Of a stretch of 64,000 nucleotides of DNA, positions 36,770 to 50,500 are shown piece by piece; positions within the stretch are counted from its first letter, which is position 1, and each line of letters opens with the position of its first letter. The notes below the pieces were generated by a model. That model was given only the letters and a program-made list of their open reading frames with translations, searched no databases and was not told the DNA's origin. The stretch covers positions 21,403,844 to 21,467,843 of the forward strand of contig OX637402.1 in the NCBI GenBank assembly GCA_951799425.1, in the 5' to 3' direction. This stretch comes from Ilex aquifolium. Its lineage: Eukaryota > Streptophyta > Magnoliopsida > Aquifoliales > Aquifoliaceae. Position numbers and translations under genes: made by a program.

Positions 36770-37700
36770 GGGTGGTGGTGGGCAACAATGGTAGGTGATG
36801 GATGGTGGCGACTGGTGGTGGTGGTGGTGGTGATTAGGAGTGCAACTTGAGCGGGTTGAGAGGTTAACCCTAGTCCAACCCTAGGTATAAAATCTTTAAC
36901 CCTAACACTAATCTTACCCAAAGTACTCAACCCAAGTATTGTCCAAGTGAATTCGAGATGTTTCGGGTTGAATTTGGGTTACCCAATTTAGACTTATTTA
37001 GGGTTTGAATTTGAGTTGTGTTTGAGCCTGTTGTTCTAAATCTAATACATACTACATAGTATTCACTTGAAGTAATAACCAACAAATTCAATCAAATATT
37101 TAACATAAAGACTATAGTATTTAAAGCATAAAAAAGTATATTGGATAAAAACTAAATTACACTTTTCTTAACATAAAGACATGATAATCATAATAGCCAA
37201 ATTAACATAAAAATGAATATTTGACTCAATTTTTAACCATAATATATGGGTTGGGCCCATTTTAATATTTGGGTTGAACCCGAATATAATCGGGTTGAAT
37301 CCGAAAACCCGAGACATCAATTCGGGTATTGTCCAAATTCAATTCAGGTTGATATTTTTCAACCCAAACCCAACCCAAGTATTAAAAACCTCAACTCAAA
37401 CCCTTTTTTTTTGGTTCAGATTGAATTCGGATTGGCCCACCCAAATTGTACCCCTAGTGATGATGGTGAGTGGTGGTGTTGGGCGGTGGTGGGTGACAAC
37501 GAGTAATGGTACTGGGCAGCAATGGTGTGGTGTCGATGGTTGTGGTTGGTGGTGGTGGTTGGTGGTGGTGGTGGATGGGGATGGGTAGTTGTGGTGGGTG
37601 TGTGGTGGTGGGTTTTGGATGGTAGTGGCTGGCGGTAATGGGTGGTAGTTGCGGCAGTGGTGGTGCGTGGTGGCAAATGGTGATGGTGGCGGTGGGATAA
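36770..37700. repeat. imperfect (TGG)n-rich tract split by an hAT element
   Basis: GGTGGTGG-type sequence at 36770-36834 continues at 37457-37700 after the hAT insertion. Base composition is complementary to the CCA tract at 33958-34605, so the two may be arms of one larger inverted structure. Confidence 0.7.
36835..37456. mobile_element. non-autonomous hAT element, 8-bp TSD (one mismatch)
   Basis: Termini TAGGAGTGCAA and TTGTACCCCTA are inverted repeats. Flanks are GTGGTGAT (36827-36834) and GTGATGAT (37457-37464). The interior is rich in GGGTTGAA/AACCCAAA motifs shared with the element at 52012-52828. Confidence 0.8.
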
Positions 37701-37920
37701 TGATGGTAACGCTAATAAATATAAGAATGTGATAATTGTGAAGATTTTTAAATAATCTATTTCATCAAGGGTAGTTTTGTTAATGGTTGATTTTATGAAC
37801 TTTTGGCCTTTAAAGTGTTGTGGCTAGACTTAAAATCAAAAAAATCCTTGGGTGTGTACCTCTCGCGCAAATCTCCCAATACAATTTGAACAGAAATATG
37901 GCATAAGTGTCATTTATAAT

Positions 37921-38439
37921 TTGGCTAATCTCACTTTGTATACCGAAAGATGTTTTGATTTTTAATTTGCACCTTCAGATATTAAAAATCTTAATTTACA
38001 TTCTCAGTGTTATGAATTGGTAGTAATGTGGACATAATCTAGACTACCATTCAACTTTCCATCATAAATTGAAACAAATAAGTTGCAAGTGCTTTGGGTA
38101 TGGGCTTATGTGTAAATTCATAGACTATTGGAGCCTTATATGAGTTGCACATAATAGGGTTAACATTTATCTAATTAATGAAATCCTATTTTCGATAAAT
38201 AAAATGATGTTAAATTGATCGCACACGAAGATTTGGAGCGATTGATATACATCATCCTTATGTCTGAAACACTTGCACTTTACGTGCTTCAATTTATGAT
38301 GAAAAATTGAACGATAGTCTGAATCAAGTCCACACTGCTACCAATTTATAACATTAATGGTATAAATTGAGATTTTTAATGTTTGAGGGTACAAATTGAG
38401 AATCAAAATATGTTTAATGGTGGAAAATGAGATTAGCCC
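37921..38439. mobile_element. foldback MITE with TIRs over 100 bp
   Basis: From TTGGCTAATCTCA at the left and TGAGATTAGCCC at the right, similarity between the inverted arms continues inward for well over 100 bases (ATTAAAAATCTTAATTTA against ATTAAAAATCTCAATTTA; ATGAATTGGTAG against ATAAATTGGTAG). TTTATAAT flanks it on both sides (37913-37920, 38440-38447). No ORF. Confidence 0.82.
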
Positions 38440-38447
38440 TTTATAAT

Positions 38448-41275
38448 ATAAAATCAAATCAAGCTATCGAGCCAACCCATTGGACCATCCCGTCGAGCCT
38501 TCTTGTATATATATTTTATTTTCTTCAAAAAAGTTGTCTTCTTTACGTGCCTTTTGATTGGTGGCCAAAGTATACCAATGAATTTGTTCTTTAAGAAAAA
38601 AAAATCCTTTATTAAGGACTTTCTGCACTCATCTTGTAACTGACTCAATGACCCAAGCAACCCACAAACTAAGTGTGGCGTGTGCAAAGTGGTCAAATTT
38701 TTAATATGCATTATTTTTTCACTTATTGCTATCATCTATATCTTCATTGGTAGTGAGATGAAAAAATAGTTGAAGGAAAAAATAACTCCCCTTTATTCTC
38801 TATTTAAAAAGCATATACACTTGACGAATAAATAATTATGGTATCAAAAAATTATTTTTTGTACCATTTAAAAAAAAAATGTTACAATTTAGTAAGATCA
38901 AATTGTGACCAAGTCAAGTCAGATTTATGAGAAAAATTGAAATCGGTCTCGTTAAGATGTTACTTAGTATTTTTAAATCGTTATATAGTCATATATTTAA
39001 AGTAAAATACTCGAATAACAAACCAAAATTTTAGAAGTTTATCGATGTACATTTTAAAGTAGGTTGAGGCATTAAAAGATTTCTACAAAAGAAAAACTTG
39101 GGGGATCTAGACATTAGTGATAACTATAAAGACGACATTGGTATGATTTAAATCCTTTCTTGTTCTACAAATTAAAAGAGATGAAAATTAGAAGGAAAAC
39201 AAAAGTTGTCAAAAAACAACAGAAAAGGTCATGTACTTGAGAGACCAAACAAAGCCCGTGGGTGGGACCCATACTCCCAACCAATTAATGGTAAGTATCA
39301 TCAAACCAATATGCTAAAATCATGACAATCATATGTAATCTACCGACCTCCCTTTTTTTAATCTTTCTCCAGATGTTTATTTACTAATCACATATAATTA
39401 ATATACCAAATGACTCTTTTTTTCTCTCTCCTTAGATTTGTTTAGATAAAGTAAGATGGATTAGATATGTTTTTCATTGACATCTGAAAAAAAAACTCAT
39501 AAGTTAATTGAAAGAAAACGAAGTTGTAATCATAGCTATTGAGGAAAACAAAACAAAACTTGTAATGAAGTGTGAGATGATGGTGAATGAAACGAGAAGT
39601 GTGAGATGGGGGAGTTGAAGAGCTCTCCAGTGACGTAGTTGAGTTGAGTGCGAGTGTGTGAATGTTAAAGGTATCAAGAATACAAAGAAAGTAAGTGATT
39701 CACTAAGCTATAGAGCTATGCTAGTATACTCTAATGTAATCTATTACTCGCTGATTTGTATTATTTGAAGAAGAAGACTGTTACAGTTTTTTTGGGATAC
39801 AGTTGCATATTGTTTTGGCAAGGCAATGGTTTTATTTATACACTAAAATAGTGTGGTCCTCAAGTAATGATGAGGTGGTCTCTAAGTTTTGTAAGATTTG
39901 AGAGGAAATATTTGATTGTTAGAAACTATATTCCTTAAACGTGATGTGGTATTGATGATTTATCCTACATAAGATTTTACACAGTAATTCTCCTTTTGTC
40001 CTTTCTCTTGTTATTGATTGAGCTGCTTTAGGCAAACCAAACTTGTTTGGGAATGGCTGAGCTGGTTTCAGCCATGACCAAGCTGGTTAAGGTTCAACCA
40101 GACATGAACTCTTGCCGGCAAGTCAGGCACTCTGTCCTTTAGACGTTTAGTGATGATGGATCTAGAGGACAGGGCGATTATTCTGCAAAAGTTTAGAAAA
40201 TTATCCTTGTATTTTTGATATAAGAGATTATGTTCACCTAGCTCAGTTTAAATACACAGGAAACGAAGCATATTAGGGCCAAGATAAAGAGAGTCTAGAA
40301 AGAAATGATTCTGAGGGAGACTTGCATCTGAGCTAATTAAGTATGGTAAGTGTCAGTTACACGTAAGGAGTCAATTAAAAAAGACTTTAGGATCATTTAA
40401 ACTTGAGAATCAAACGTGGCTAAGAACAAAAGTCACTCTTACAAAATCAAACAGTTGCTACTATCTCATCTACCCACTCTCCAACGGTTACATTAAGCCT
40501 CTTGTCTATATGAACAACGTAGACAGAAGAGTTGTAAGCACATATGAGTTAGAGGTTAGTGTCGTTTTATATCTCACAAAATCTAACTTGAGTGTCGAAA
40601 AATCTTAGGCCGACACTGCATCAGTACCCCTTACACCCAAATCTTTGTTTGTTACCTATTCTACAGATCTCGAGAGTCTCCAACCAACTATCATTTTTGC
40701 ATCGACAATAGTATTATAACTTTCTACATATGTTCAAAACTGTATAGTCAGTCTTGTCCACTGAAATTCTTTCAAAATTTAGCAGGTAGTCCTTCCTTGT
40801 ATATACTTTTGACCCTGTTTGATCAAATACTGCATCCATATAGGACATCATATGTGTTTGTATGCATACAAAAAGAAGAATAATAATTAAAGCAATGCCT
40901 TTTTCAGGCTTCGCGTGTTAAGATTTACTATTCATTATACTGTGACATCTTTAGACCTTGACTCGTGCTTAATTTCGGTGTTTGATTTCTTTGTTAATGA
41001 ACTTTAGTACTGCAAGACAAGAGGGAGTGCATGACTTTTTTTCCATGCAATCAAAGTTGAAGTTAGTAGTCAGAGTGATTTTTTCAACGTGTTATTTTCT
41101 GTGCAATTTATTTTCTTATAAAAGGATGACTCTTGACACACCGATAAAATTACTCTATTATGATTTGAGTGTTTATAATTTAAGTCACAGAAATAGTCTC
41201 TTAGTATACAGAGGTAATATTGCGTATAACATCTAACTTTCTTTATACTTCACAATGATAGAAGCCTCATTCTTT
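38448..41275. other. intergenic DNA without recognised genes
   Basis: AT-rich unique-looking sequence. No exon chain, RNA gene or element boundary could be supported. Confidence 0.4.
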
Positions 41276-41635
41276 GAACTACATAAGAGAGATAGAGGGA
41301 GAGAAGGGGAGAGAAGGAGAGAGAAGGCAAAAAATTGATGCCCAGCTAGAGAGGGAGAGAGAGAAGGCAAAAAAGTTGATGCCCAGCTAGAGAGGGAGAG
41401 AGAGAGGGTAAAAAAGTTGATGCCCAGCTAGAGAGGGAGAGAGAGGGGGTAAAAAAGTTGATGCATTGAACTACATAAGAGAGAGATAGAGGGAGAGGAG
41501 GAGAGAGAGAAGGTAAAAAAGTTGATGCCCAGCTAGAGAGGGAGAGAGAGGGGGTAAAAAAGTTGATGCCCAGCTAGAGAGGGAGAGAGAGGGGGTAAAA
41601 AAGTTGATGCCCAGAGAGAGAGAAGGGTAAAGTTG
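41276..41635. repeat. minisatellite, 41-bp unit, with higher-order duplication
   Basis: GTTGATGCCCAGCTAGAGAG recurs every 41 bp (41375, 41416; then 41521, 41562, 41603 with decay at the end), separated by GA/GGGGTAAAAAA sequence. The leader GAACTACATAAGAGAG occurs at 41276 and again at 41468, so a block of about 192 bp has itself been duplicated. Confidence 0.88.
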
Positions 41636-41699
41636 ATTGCAATGTCTTGTTGAGTCAATTACCGTTGCGCATGCATGCATGAATTTGCACTTCATTCAT

Positions 41700-42894
41700 G
41701 TCAAACATCACAACCTAAAAGTCGGTGATACAGGAAAAAAAAAAGATTTCTTTCTGAGAGCACTATGACAGACATCATCCGATTTAAGTAAAGGGTTGGA
41801 ACAAATTTTAGTAGGTTTTTGCTAATACTTTAATGCTAAGTATTATTTATCTAAGTATGGATTGGGGATGCTGGCATCTTCATATCAACGTAGCAACATC
41901 TGATTGCTTTCTGAGAGAATTAACTTTCATTTTGAACTTTGTATAAAAGAGTTTCTATTAGACTTTCAATTCCAATAAAATTGTGTTAATTCTTTCCATA
42001 ATGTAACTTTCTTTCACTCTCGAAATATTCATCGATTATCGTCACCCGGTGATACAATACGAGTTGTTAATGACAAAGTGCACACATACTTTCGGATGCA
42101 AATTTAGATCCCTTGCATTGTATTTTTTCTAAATTTTCTCAAATATTACATTGAACACCATCTTTTTGTAGAGGTCCATTTAATATAAGTCAATCCCCGT
42201 TTGAATACATGATGAGTGATCTACTATTTAGCACAATTAAGGAAAAGTATGCCAAAAAGAATTGAAAATCCCCCAAGATGCCCAATCCAATCTTTTGCCT
42301 CCTACCAAATATATTTTGTAAGCAAATTCACCACCCTGACCCTCACAAGTTTACATGTAGGCATACTATAATGAAAATGTCCAAAAAAGTTGGAAGCTTT
42401 TGAAATGACTCAAATGCTTCACACTAGCTGTAAAATCCTACCATCTTAGCCACACATTTGTTGGACTCGTGATTGATGCATTAACTCGAAATCTCGAAAT
42501 CTGTGTAATCACTCTAAATCATACGCATCATCAGATCAATCAATATTTTGAGTGAATTAATTATTAAAGTCATGTCATCCGAGCTACATTGATAAGCTTT
42601 ATGCACTATTTTACGGAGAAATTACTTATAAGATAACCTACAACAGGATTGAGGTGGATAGATCTTAGGAGATTTATACACCATTGGTAGTAGCATAAAG
42701 TGGCTCAATTATCTTTAGAAGGGTGGCAGTGGGGTTGCTTTGGCAAACGAGAGTTAGTGCAAAGCAAGCAATGTAGGTGTTTTGGGGCGGTGTGTGGGAC
42801 CGAGGAGGTTGTGCTACGTTCTCCACACTCTAAAATGTCCTAAACAATGCTGTCAACCCTCATCATATCTTATCTATCTATCTATATCATGAAC

Positions 42895-42929
<35 letters not shown>

Positions 42930-44529
42930 ACCAAGCTTGATGATAACTTTACAAGCTTCTAGAGAAGAGGAGGGGCCATAAACTAAGGCTGATAATGACA
43001 TGTCCCCACACGCAAGCCATGGTTGTCTCCTCTTCCATTTTAATCAGATATCAGACACAGATTTTTTGATGATTACTCTTTAGGATTTATTCCATTTGTC
43101 TGTTCTTCTTCAATTATTTAATCACAGTAATGACAATTGCTATCTTTTAAGGTTAAACTTTGCTATACATTGCTTACACATTCATAATCAACAAAAAAAG
43201 GCCAAAAATTCTAGTGATTATGATACGGAGCTACAAGCATTACGAAATTAACATTCTATATTTATGTTACACTCTTCTCTATTATCTTAAATTTTTAAAT
43301 GAGATAATGATGATATATATCATCAAAGCCTAAAGAATTTCGAATTCAAACCATACCAACGATACCTCCCTTTATTGTACAAATACAATAACGTGGACGA
43401 GCCACACGTGAGAGTGTTAGATACATATTAATATTATGTCTTCTTCTTCAATTTTAACTTTAGTGATTTAACACTTCTGATCTCTTAAGTGATGTTTACG
43501 ATTTGGATCCTCTTGATTTCAAATTTTGTCAATGTCGATCAAGTTTTCCATCTATCATTAAATATATTGGGTTCTATAACATTTTATTGGGACCCATTGA
43601 AAATTTTCTTATGGTATGATTTGGACGAAATTGCCAAAATATCAAATGCAAAGTATCTTTCATTGGCCATTGCTTGCATTGAAAGTGGGACAATGCAGGC
43701 AATGATCTAAAAATAATAATGGCAGAGAAATGGCGTCCTCCCCATGATTGCTTTAAGTAATGTGTGCCCAGAAATTTTGTAAAACATTTACTTAAGCAGC
43801 TTAGATTTTCTGAGAATATTGTGTTTTTTTGGGGGGATGCTCAATTAGTTTCAAAATTCCAAAATAGATGCGTATGAAAAGGATAACATAATAAGCTAGA
43901 ATAGACAACTAATCACTCACTTTCACCAATAATAAACCGCTATATAGGGATATTTGGAGTTTGCCAACCTATGGTCTATAGTTTATTATTGAACAGTAAT
44001 ATTGTATGTCTATAATGGCGTGGTGTGACGGTTACAGTGAATGTTTATGTTTACGTGTGGGGGTAAGGGTTGAGGATGCAGGGTGAGGGTTGGGGGATTG
44101 TTGTTGGGCAAAGGGGCGAGGAGGAGTGGGAGGAGGGGATGGTGGTTTTGTACCAGCAACACTGAAAGAATAAGGGGGAAAAGACAATGTTCTGATAAAA
44201 ATTCCTCCTACCTATCAGACAAACTGAAAAAAAGAAAAAAGATAAGTTGACTGGCGATAATCTTCCAAAAAATGAAATCAACAGGTTGATCTGTCAGTTG
44301 GCATTCCAACTACACTGAGTGCAGCCAGTCCAGGTGAGGCTGACACCCTCCAGTGAGAAGTTCATAAAAGATTCAATCATTTGGATGATTGTAATTCTTG
44401 ATACCTAGTAAAAATGAAGACCGGCAAGTTTTCTAATTGTACTCTTGACATGACTGAAGCAAGATTGTCCAGGCAAATCAGATATACATATGACTGGCAT
44501 AAATAAAAATAACCCCTTTGATCTGTGGC
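41700..44529. other. intergenic DNA and 3' flank of the J-domain gene
   Basis: A (GA)n run lies at about 42899-42926, and a G-rich stretch with many GGG runs at 44057-44150 (quadruplex-capable on the plus strand). Short frames such as 43489-43710 have no recognised similarity. Confidence 0.4.
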
Positions 44530-47500
44530 CTATAGGAAGTTTCTCTGATATGATCCAGAAGAAAATCTGGAAGACAGACCTTGAGCCATGTTTTCAGCAT
44601 CTAATTTGACGCTCTGCCGTCCAGCAGTCAAATCCTTTTCCCGATCCCAAGGCTTCCACGGGTGGTTCTCCTCCCACTCTTCTTTCAGCGCCTCCGGCCT
44701 TGATTTTTTCTTCGAATGGCTCCGAGATGCCTCTTTATGCTTTTCTACCATAGATTTTGACCGTTTTGCTTTATTGTACTGATCCACCAGTGCAGCATCT
44801 GAATTTGTTCTTTTCTTTTCTTCTTCATTCGACGCAAGTGCTGAAGCCTCATTGTAGGCTTCTAGGTAACTGCCATGTGAAACAAACTAAGTTACAAAAT
44901 TCTTAAGGCTTAAAGCATGTTGACCATCAAAAGGCATACATACTTCATTTTAGCCTTTTGAGCTTTCTCAGAAGGAGTATCTGTCCAGATGCTAGTATCA
45001 CCCCGTCCCTCTTTAGAACTCCGGCTAAACTTTGTTGCTTGCGTAGTCATACCAGGCTGAGAAAAGGAAAACAATAGGAGATTGAGTTACCAGCTGATAA
45101 ATTATGGATGTATTAAGTTCAACATCGAATAACAATGAAGTATCAAGATGTCTTACATTAGCCAGTTTATTTACAACTTTAGGAACTTAATACATTGAAC
45201 TACAATGAATAATATGAATTATCAATATGTTTTACATGAGCCTGCTAATTTTACAATTTTAACTTCCTAATATGATTCCAATCACCAATATGCTTAACTA
45301 CCTAAACAACTCCAATAATCACATATGACTAATTTACATTCTCAGTGACTCCACTTTGAAGGATGGGTTAAGACCTTCGAATGAAATCAAAATGGATGAA
45401 ATATTAACAGCTCCTCGATGACTGACTAACTAGTAACTATAGGGTATTTGTCTTCTGTAGTGTCTCATGGAAGATGAGCTAATTCCATGCACTTTCTCTA
45501 GCAGCAATGACACGATATCTGGGCGCCTTACAAGCAGCATTCACAAATTGAATATTTCAGGTCCTAAAAGGAACTTATCAAGGCTCTTGACTCGAGAATT
45601 TTCTCGCCCTCACTCATGCGAATACGCCCCCACCACGGTTACAGATGGATCAAATGTGAGCTCTTAGGTTAAGATCATGCATCAAGAGCCACTGTCTGAC
45701 CCAAAGGTTGTTGCAATGGAAGAGAAAACACTTACTATTCATGTAAACGAAGAACCATAGAATAATTTTTCTATTTGGCATAACATGGCTATGCAAAAAA
45801 AAAAAAGGTAGTGAAAGAGGACCTTACTTTTCTTTCAGGAGGTAGAGTTGTCATCCATTCCTCTCTTTTTGGAGCCACTTTGACATCTATGTCTGCCAAG
45901 AGAACATCATCACCCTCCATGGATATACCTGCCAATCGACGGTTTCCTTACATTCGCCTCCAGAGAATCATGTACTAAAGGGAAGAAACAGCACTAAAAA
46001 TAAAACCTATTCATAAGTATAAAAGGTCCAAAATTTCATCATTCAACGAGCCAAAGCAAGCTACTAATAAAAATTAATCGACTGCCAAAGTACCATGCAG
46101 GCCTAGTGCAAGCAATATTCAGGCCTTCCAAAAGTTTTAAGCACAGCAAACGTATAGCCCAAAATCGATGAAGATGCAGACATCAACCGCAGAAGTACCT
46201 TTAGCCAACAAGAAGAACACCCTCCCCCCTTCCTCCCACCCCAAAAAAAAAAATAAATAAATAAATGGGAAGATGAACAGAGGAAGTAGGAGTGTTAATG
46301 TGACCATATGATGACAAATTCTATTAGTCATTGATTGTTGAATTATGGATGTTTATGAGGAATGTGTATCGATATATTTGATATTGAATTTTTTATTTGA
46401 TATCATGACGTAAATTGTTAGAATTCAGGAAATGATGAATTACTGGATTATTATTGAAATATATTTATTTCATTAAATGAAATAAATATATTTAAAAACC
46501 TATTTAACGTATCCGTATCCTATTTTTTTGAAAAATTTCATGTCAGCGTGTCTATGTCATGTCATGTCATGTCATATTCGTGCACGTGCTTCTTCGAGGG
46601 AGATGCAAGAAGTGTGAGAGAAAAGGGACTAAAGAGTTGAAAATTTTACATTCAGGAATTAATTATGAGGAGAAAACGTTATGAAGATTGTTAGAAGGGA
46701 TGGGGAGGAAACGTTAGTTACTTATGAAGATTGTCAACTGAAACGTAAGAGGGTTAGGATCGTGAAGCAAGAGGAGAGATAAGGATATCGAACCTGATGT
46801 TGTTTTGCAGGAAAGAAAATTGAAAATGATAGAAGAATTATTAAGAATGTTTGGGGGTCTCAGTTTAAAAACTGTTTTTGCCTTCTATGGTTAGGTTTGG
46901 AGGAACTGTTATAATATGGGAGGAGAGGTATGTGAAGGTGGATACTCTCTCAATTAGAGATAGACATGGGGATGGTTTTAATTGGTGGCTCACCAAGGTG
47001 TATGAACCAAATAAACCTAGGCCTATGAGAAGAGTTAGGGGGTTGTTTGGTTTGTGTGGCCCTAGAAGGTGCACTGGGGGGATTTTAATGTTATTAAATA
47101 CCCGACAGAGAAGTTCGGTGGGGGTAGAGTTACAAAGGGCATGGGGGATTTTGATACTTTTATTATGAAAGTCGAACTTAGGGATTTGCTTTAGTTAATG
47201 GTGCTAGGGTGGTGTGTAAGCGTTTGGTAGAGTTTTATTTAGTATTGGGTGGGAGAACTGTTTTATGGGAGTTCGACTGCAGGTTTTGCCTAGAATTCTT
47301 CCAAACCATTATACCATTATCATTCAGGATTCCAAATTTAGGTAAGGTCCTTATCTATTTAGAATTGAGAATATGTGGGTGGAGCATGTTGATTTTAGGA
47401 GAAAGGTTAGGGAATGGTGGTCTAAAGGGGAATTTCATGGGTGAAAAGGGTTTAAGTTCATGAAGAAACTTGAGTTTGTAAAGCAAAAACTGAACATATG

Positions 47501-50500
47501 GAATAAACAAGTGTTTGGGGATGCTCGAAAAGCTGAAAGGACCATTGAAAATAAAATTGGGTAATTTGATAGGCTAGAAGGAGAAGGGGGAATGGGTGAA
47601 GTTCTAAGGATGGAAATGAAGGACCTCAAGAATAGGTTTGCGCAGGTGGTGCATAAAGAAGAAGTTAGTTGGAATCAAAAGTCTAGGGTGAAATGGATGA
47701 AAGAGGGTCACAATAATTCAAAAATTCTTTCATAGGGTGGCTAATGGTAAAAGGGTGAGGAAAATCATTGATAAATTAGATCTTGATAATGGTGATTGTG
47801 GAGGATGAGACATTAATTGAGAGGGAGATTGATCATTTTTTCGGTAATTTTTTGTCCGTCGAGCGTCCTAGACCTACTTTGAAGGGATTGCAATGGTGTC
47901 CCATTGGTAAGAATGACGCTTTGTGGTTGGAAAGGCCTTGCGAGATTGATGAAGTTGGGAGAGCTGTTGAATGTAGTAAAGACAAAGCTTCTGATCCAGA
48001 TGGTTTTACTATGGCAATCTTTCACGTTTGTGGGGAAGATGTAAAGAATGATTTGATGAGGGTATTTGTGAAATTCTTTCAAAATGGGGTGATGAATGCA
48101 ATCACAAATGCCACATTTATTTGTCTTATTCCGAAAAAAAATCCATTCCTTGAAGTTGAGAGATTTTAGACCTACAAGTCTTGTTACTAGCTTCTATAAT
48201 ATTATTGCTAAGGTTATTTCACTAAGGCTTTTGGAGTTTTTAAGTAAGACTATTTTATTCTTAAAGGGACTTTGTGAGAGGGAGACAGATTTTGGGTGTA
48301 GCTCTTGTTGCCAATGAGATGACGACTATAGACTGAGAGGTAAGGAAAGTATTCTCTTGAAAATTAATTTTGAGAAAAATGTTTGTAGACGATGAATTTC
48401 TTTGTTATGATTAATGAGAAACCAAGGTTAAAAGTTAAAGCTTCCGGAGAGTTGAGACTGGGGACCCCTTTGTTAGAGTATTTTAGTATTAGGGATAGAT
48501 TAGTCATTTTCTAGTATTATTTTTCCCTACTATAAAAAGACTTCTATTTGCATCTTTTATTATGTAGTTGCAATCAAACTATTAGCCATAGTAATATATT
48601 CTTTCTCTCTCCCCTTCTTTTCTCTTTACTTTAACGAAATTATCATGGTATCAGATTGGATTTCAATCCCTAAAGATAACTAATAAAACAATAGAACTCA
48701 GTTGAAGAATTTCTGATTGCACATGATGACGTCATGATGATATCATCAAACTAGAACAGTAGAGACCACCATCCTACTCGATTTTTCATGGGCTTCACCA
48801 TGGTTTGCCTCGTTTTTCATTTCGTGGTTATTTGTTAGGGTTTTTTTGAATTTTTGAATGATTTTGAAGAAATTGTGTCGAAATTCTTCGATCTAAAAAT
48901 TTTAATGTTTTCTTCGAATTTGATGCACGATACTTTGCTTGAGGGGTGCAATTAGGTACCATTGATACTCCATTTAGTGATTCAAGCCATTTAGGGTGGA
49001 TTTGGTTTGATATTTGGGCAGATCTGGCACTCGGCAGCACTGTGCACCAGCGTCACTGCCCCTGTTTCTTTGCCTTGGCTAGTTTTTTCTTGTCTTGTGG
49101 CATTGGATCTGTCTGCTGATTTGGAGGGAGGCTAGTCTGGTTTGTTGGCTTGTTGCTACTGTTTTGTTTTCTTCTTCTTCCTAGCTTGTTAGGTGATTTT
49201 TGTTGCTGGTTTGCCTTGGTGGTTGTTCCGTTGTTGGCTAGCCTCTGTTGAGTGGTTGTTGAATACTTGCACAAGGCTTAAGGCTTTAGGTTTTGATTTT
49301 CTGGGCTATTACTAGTTTTCTGTGATAAAGGCTTTGGGCTTGGTCTTCTCGTGGACCTTAATTCTCTTGGACTCTGCTGGTTGTTGGTCTTTACATTGAG
49401 CTTTGGATTTGGAAGTCTGGGATTCAGATCTGCATTGTGGGGCATCGGATCTCCCTGTAGCTTGCTGATTTTGCTTCTTCATGTTGCTGCTTCGCTCCTC
49501 TTGTACTGGTTTTGGTGGGGGTTGTTTTTTTTGTATTGGACTACTTTTAGTTGCTTGTTGGGCTTCATTGGGCCTTGTTTTGGACAATTTGGGTCCTTCC
49601 TTTGGGCTATTTTTGTTGTGGGTTATTTGTGAGGGTTGCCTGGGCTATATTTCTTCTCTGATTTGATACCTTGCTGGCGTTAGTCTTGGACTTTTTGATA
49701 GTTTTGAATTTCTTTTGTTATGATTACGGCTAGTGGAACATCCAATACTCTTCAAAACCTCAATGTAAACCAACTCTCAGGTTGGCCATGATAGTTGATC
49801 AATTACAAGAGTCTCTCTCCTTTCACTATCCAGACGCTCTTTCAACATCTTCTTCAGTAGTTTCGTTCACTTTAGGTCCATCAGGTATACCTCGAACTAT
49901 TTCGGTATTTGACTAAGTGCTATACATCACATGATCAGTTACTCTTCTCTAACTCTCAGATGTTTACTATATCCCTCAGCTTATTTTGAATTGATTTCAG
50001 TTAATTAGCTCTTTGATTCAAGATTTTCAGTCCACTTTTCTTCTTCCGGTTGTGTTGTTCAGGATCCATGTTTCAAGAAACTGATTAGGACAAGTTGTAG
50101 AAAAGAAGGGTTGTATGTATTGACTGAGCTACATGTTCCAGATATTACTGCTTCTACTGTTGATTTGTCTTCTTTTTATCTGAGTCCACAATCTTTTAGC
50201 TTTTATTTGTGACATTCTTGCATTGGTCATATTTCTCATTCTCGTTTAAAGTTTTTAGCCTGGTAGTTTGGGTAGTTTAGAGTGGTCATGACATTTCTAA
50301 TTATAATGGATACAAGTTAACTAAGTTTACTGCATTACCTTTTACTAAAAGTTTTACAAGCCCGCTTGCACCTTTTGATCTTGTTCATTCTGTGTGGGGA
50401 GACCTACTCCTATTCCCATAAAAGGAGGGTCCAGATAATATATCTCCTTCATTGATGATAGTACCAGGTCCTGTTGGGTATATTTAATGAAACATCGTTC

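Noticed and set aside
41471-41695. Ser/Leu repeat protein
   Set aside because: Translation of the 41-bp minisatellite.
45828-45920. Possible separate short gene starting at MEGDDV
   Set aside because: The frame continues upstream to an acceptor, and the exon joins in phase to 57422, completing the conserved RLQG-ISMEGDD segment.
49053-49587. Gln/Lys-rich minus-strand frames inside the copia element
   Set aside because: Composition shadows of a T/G-rich leader; no gag or other domain.
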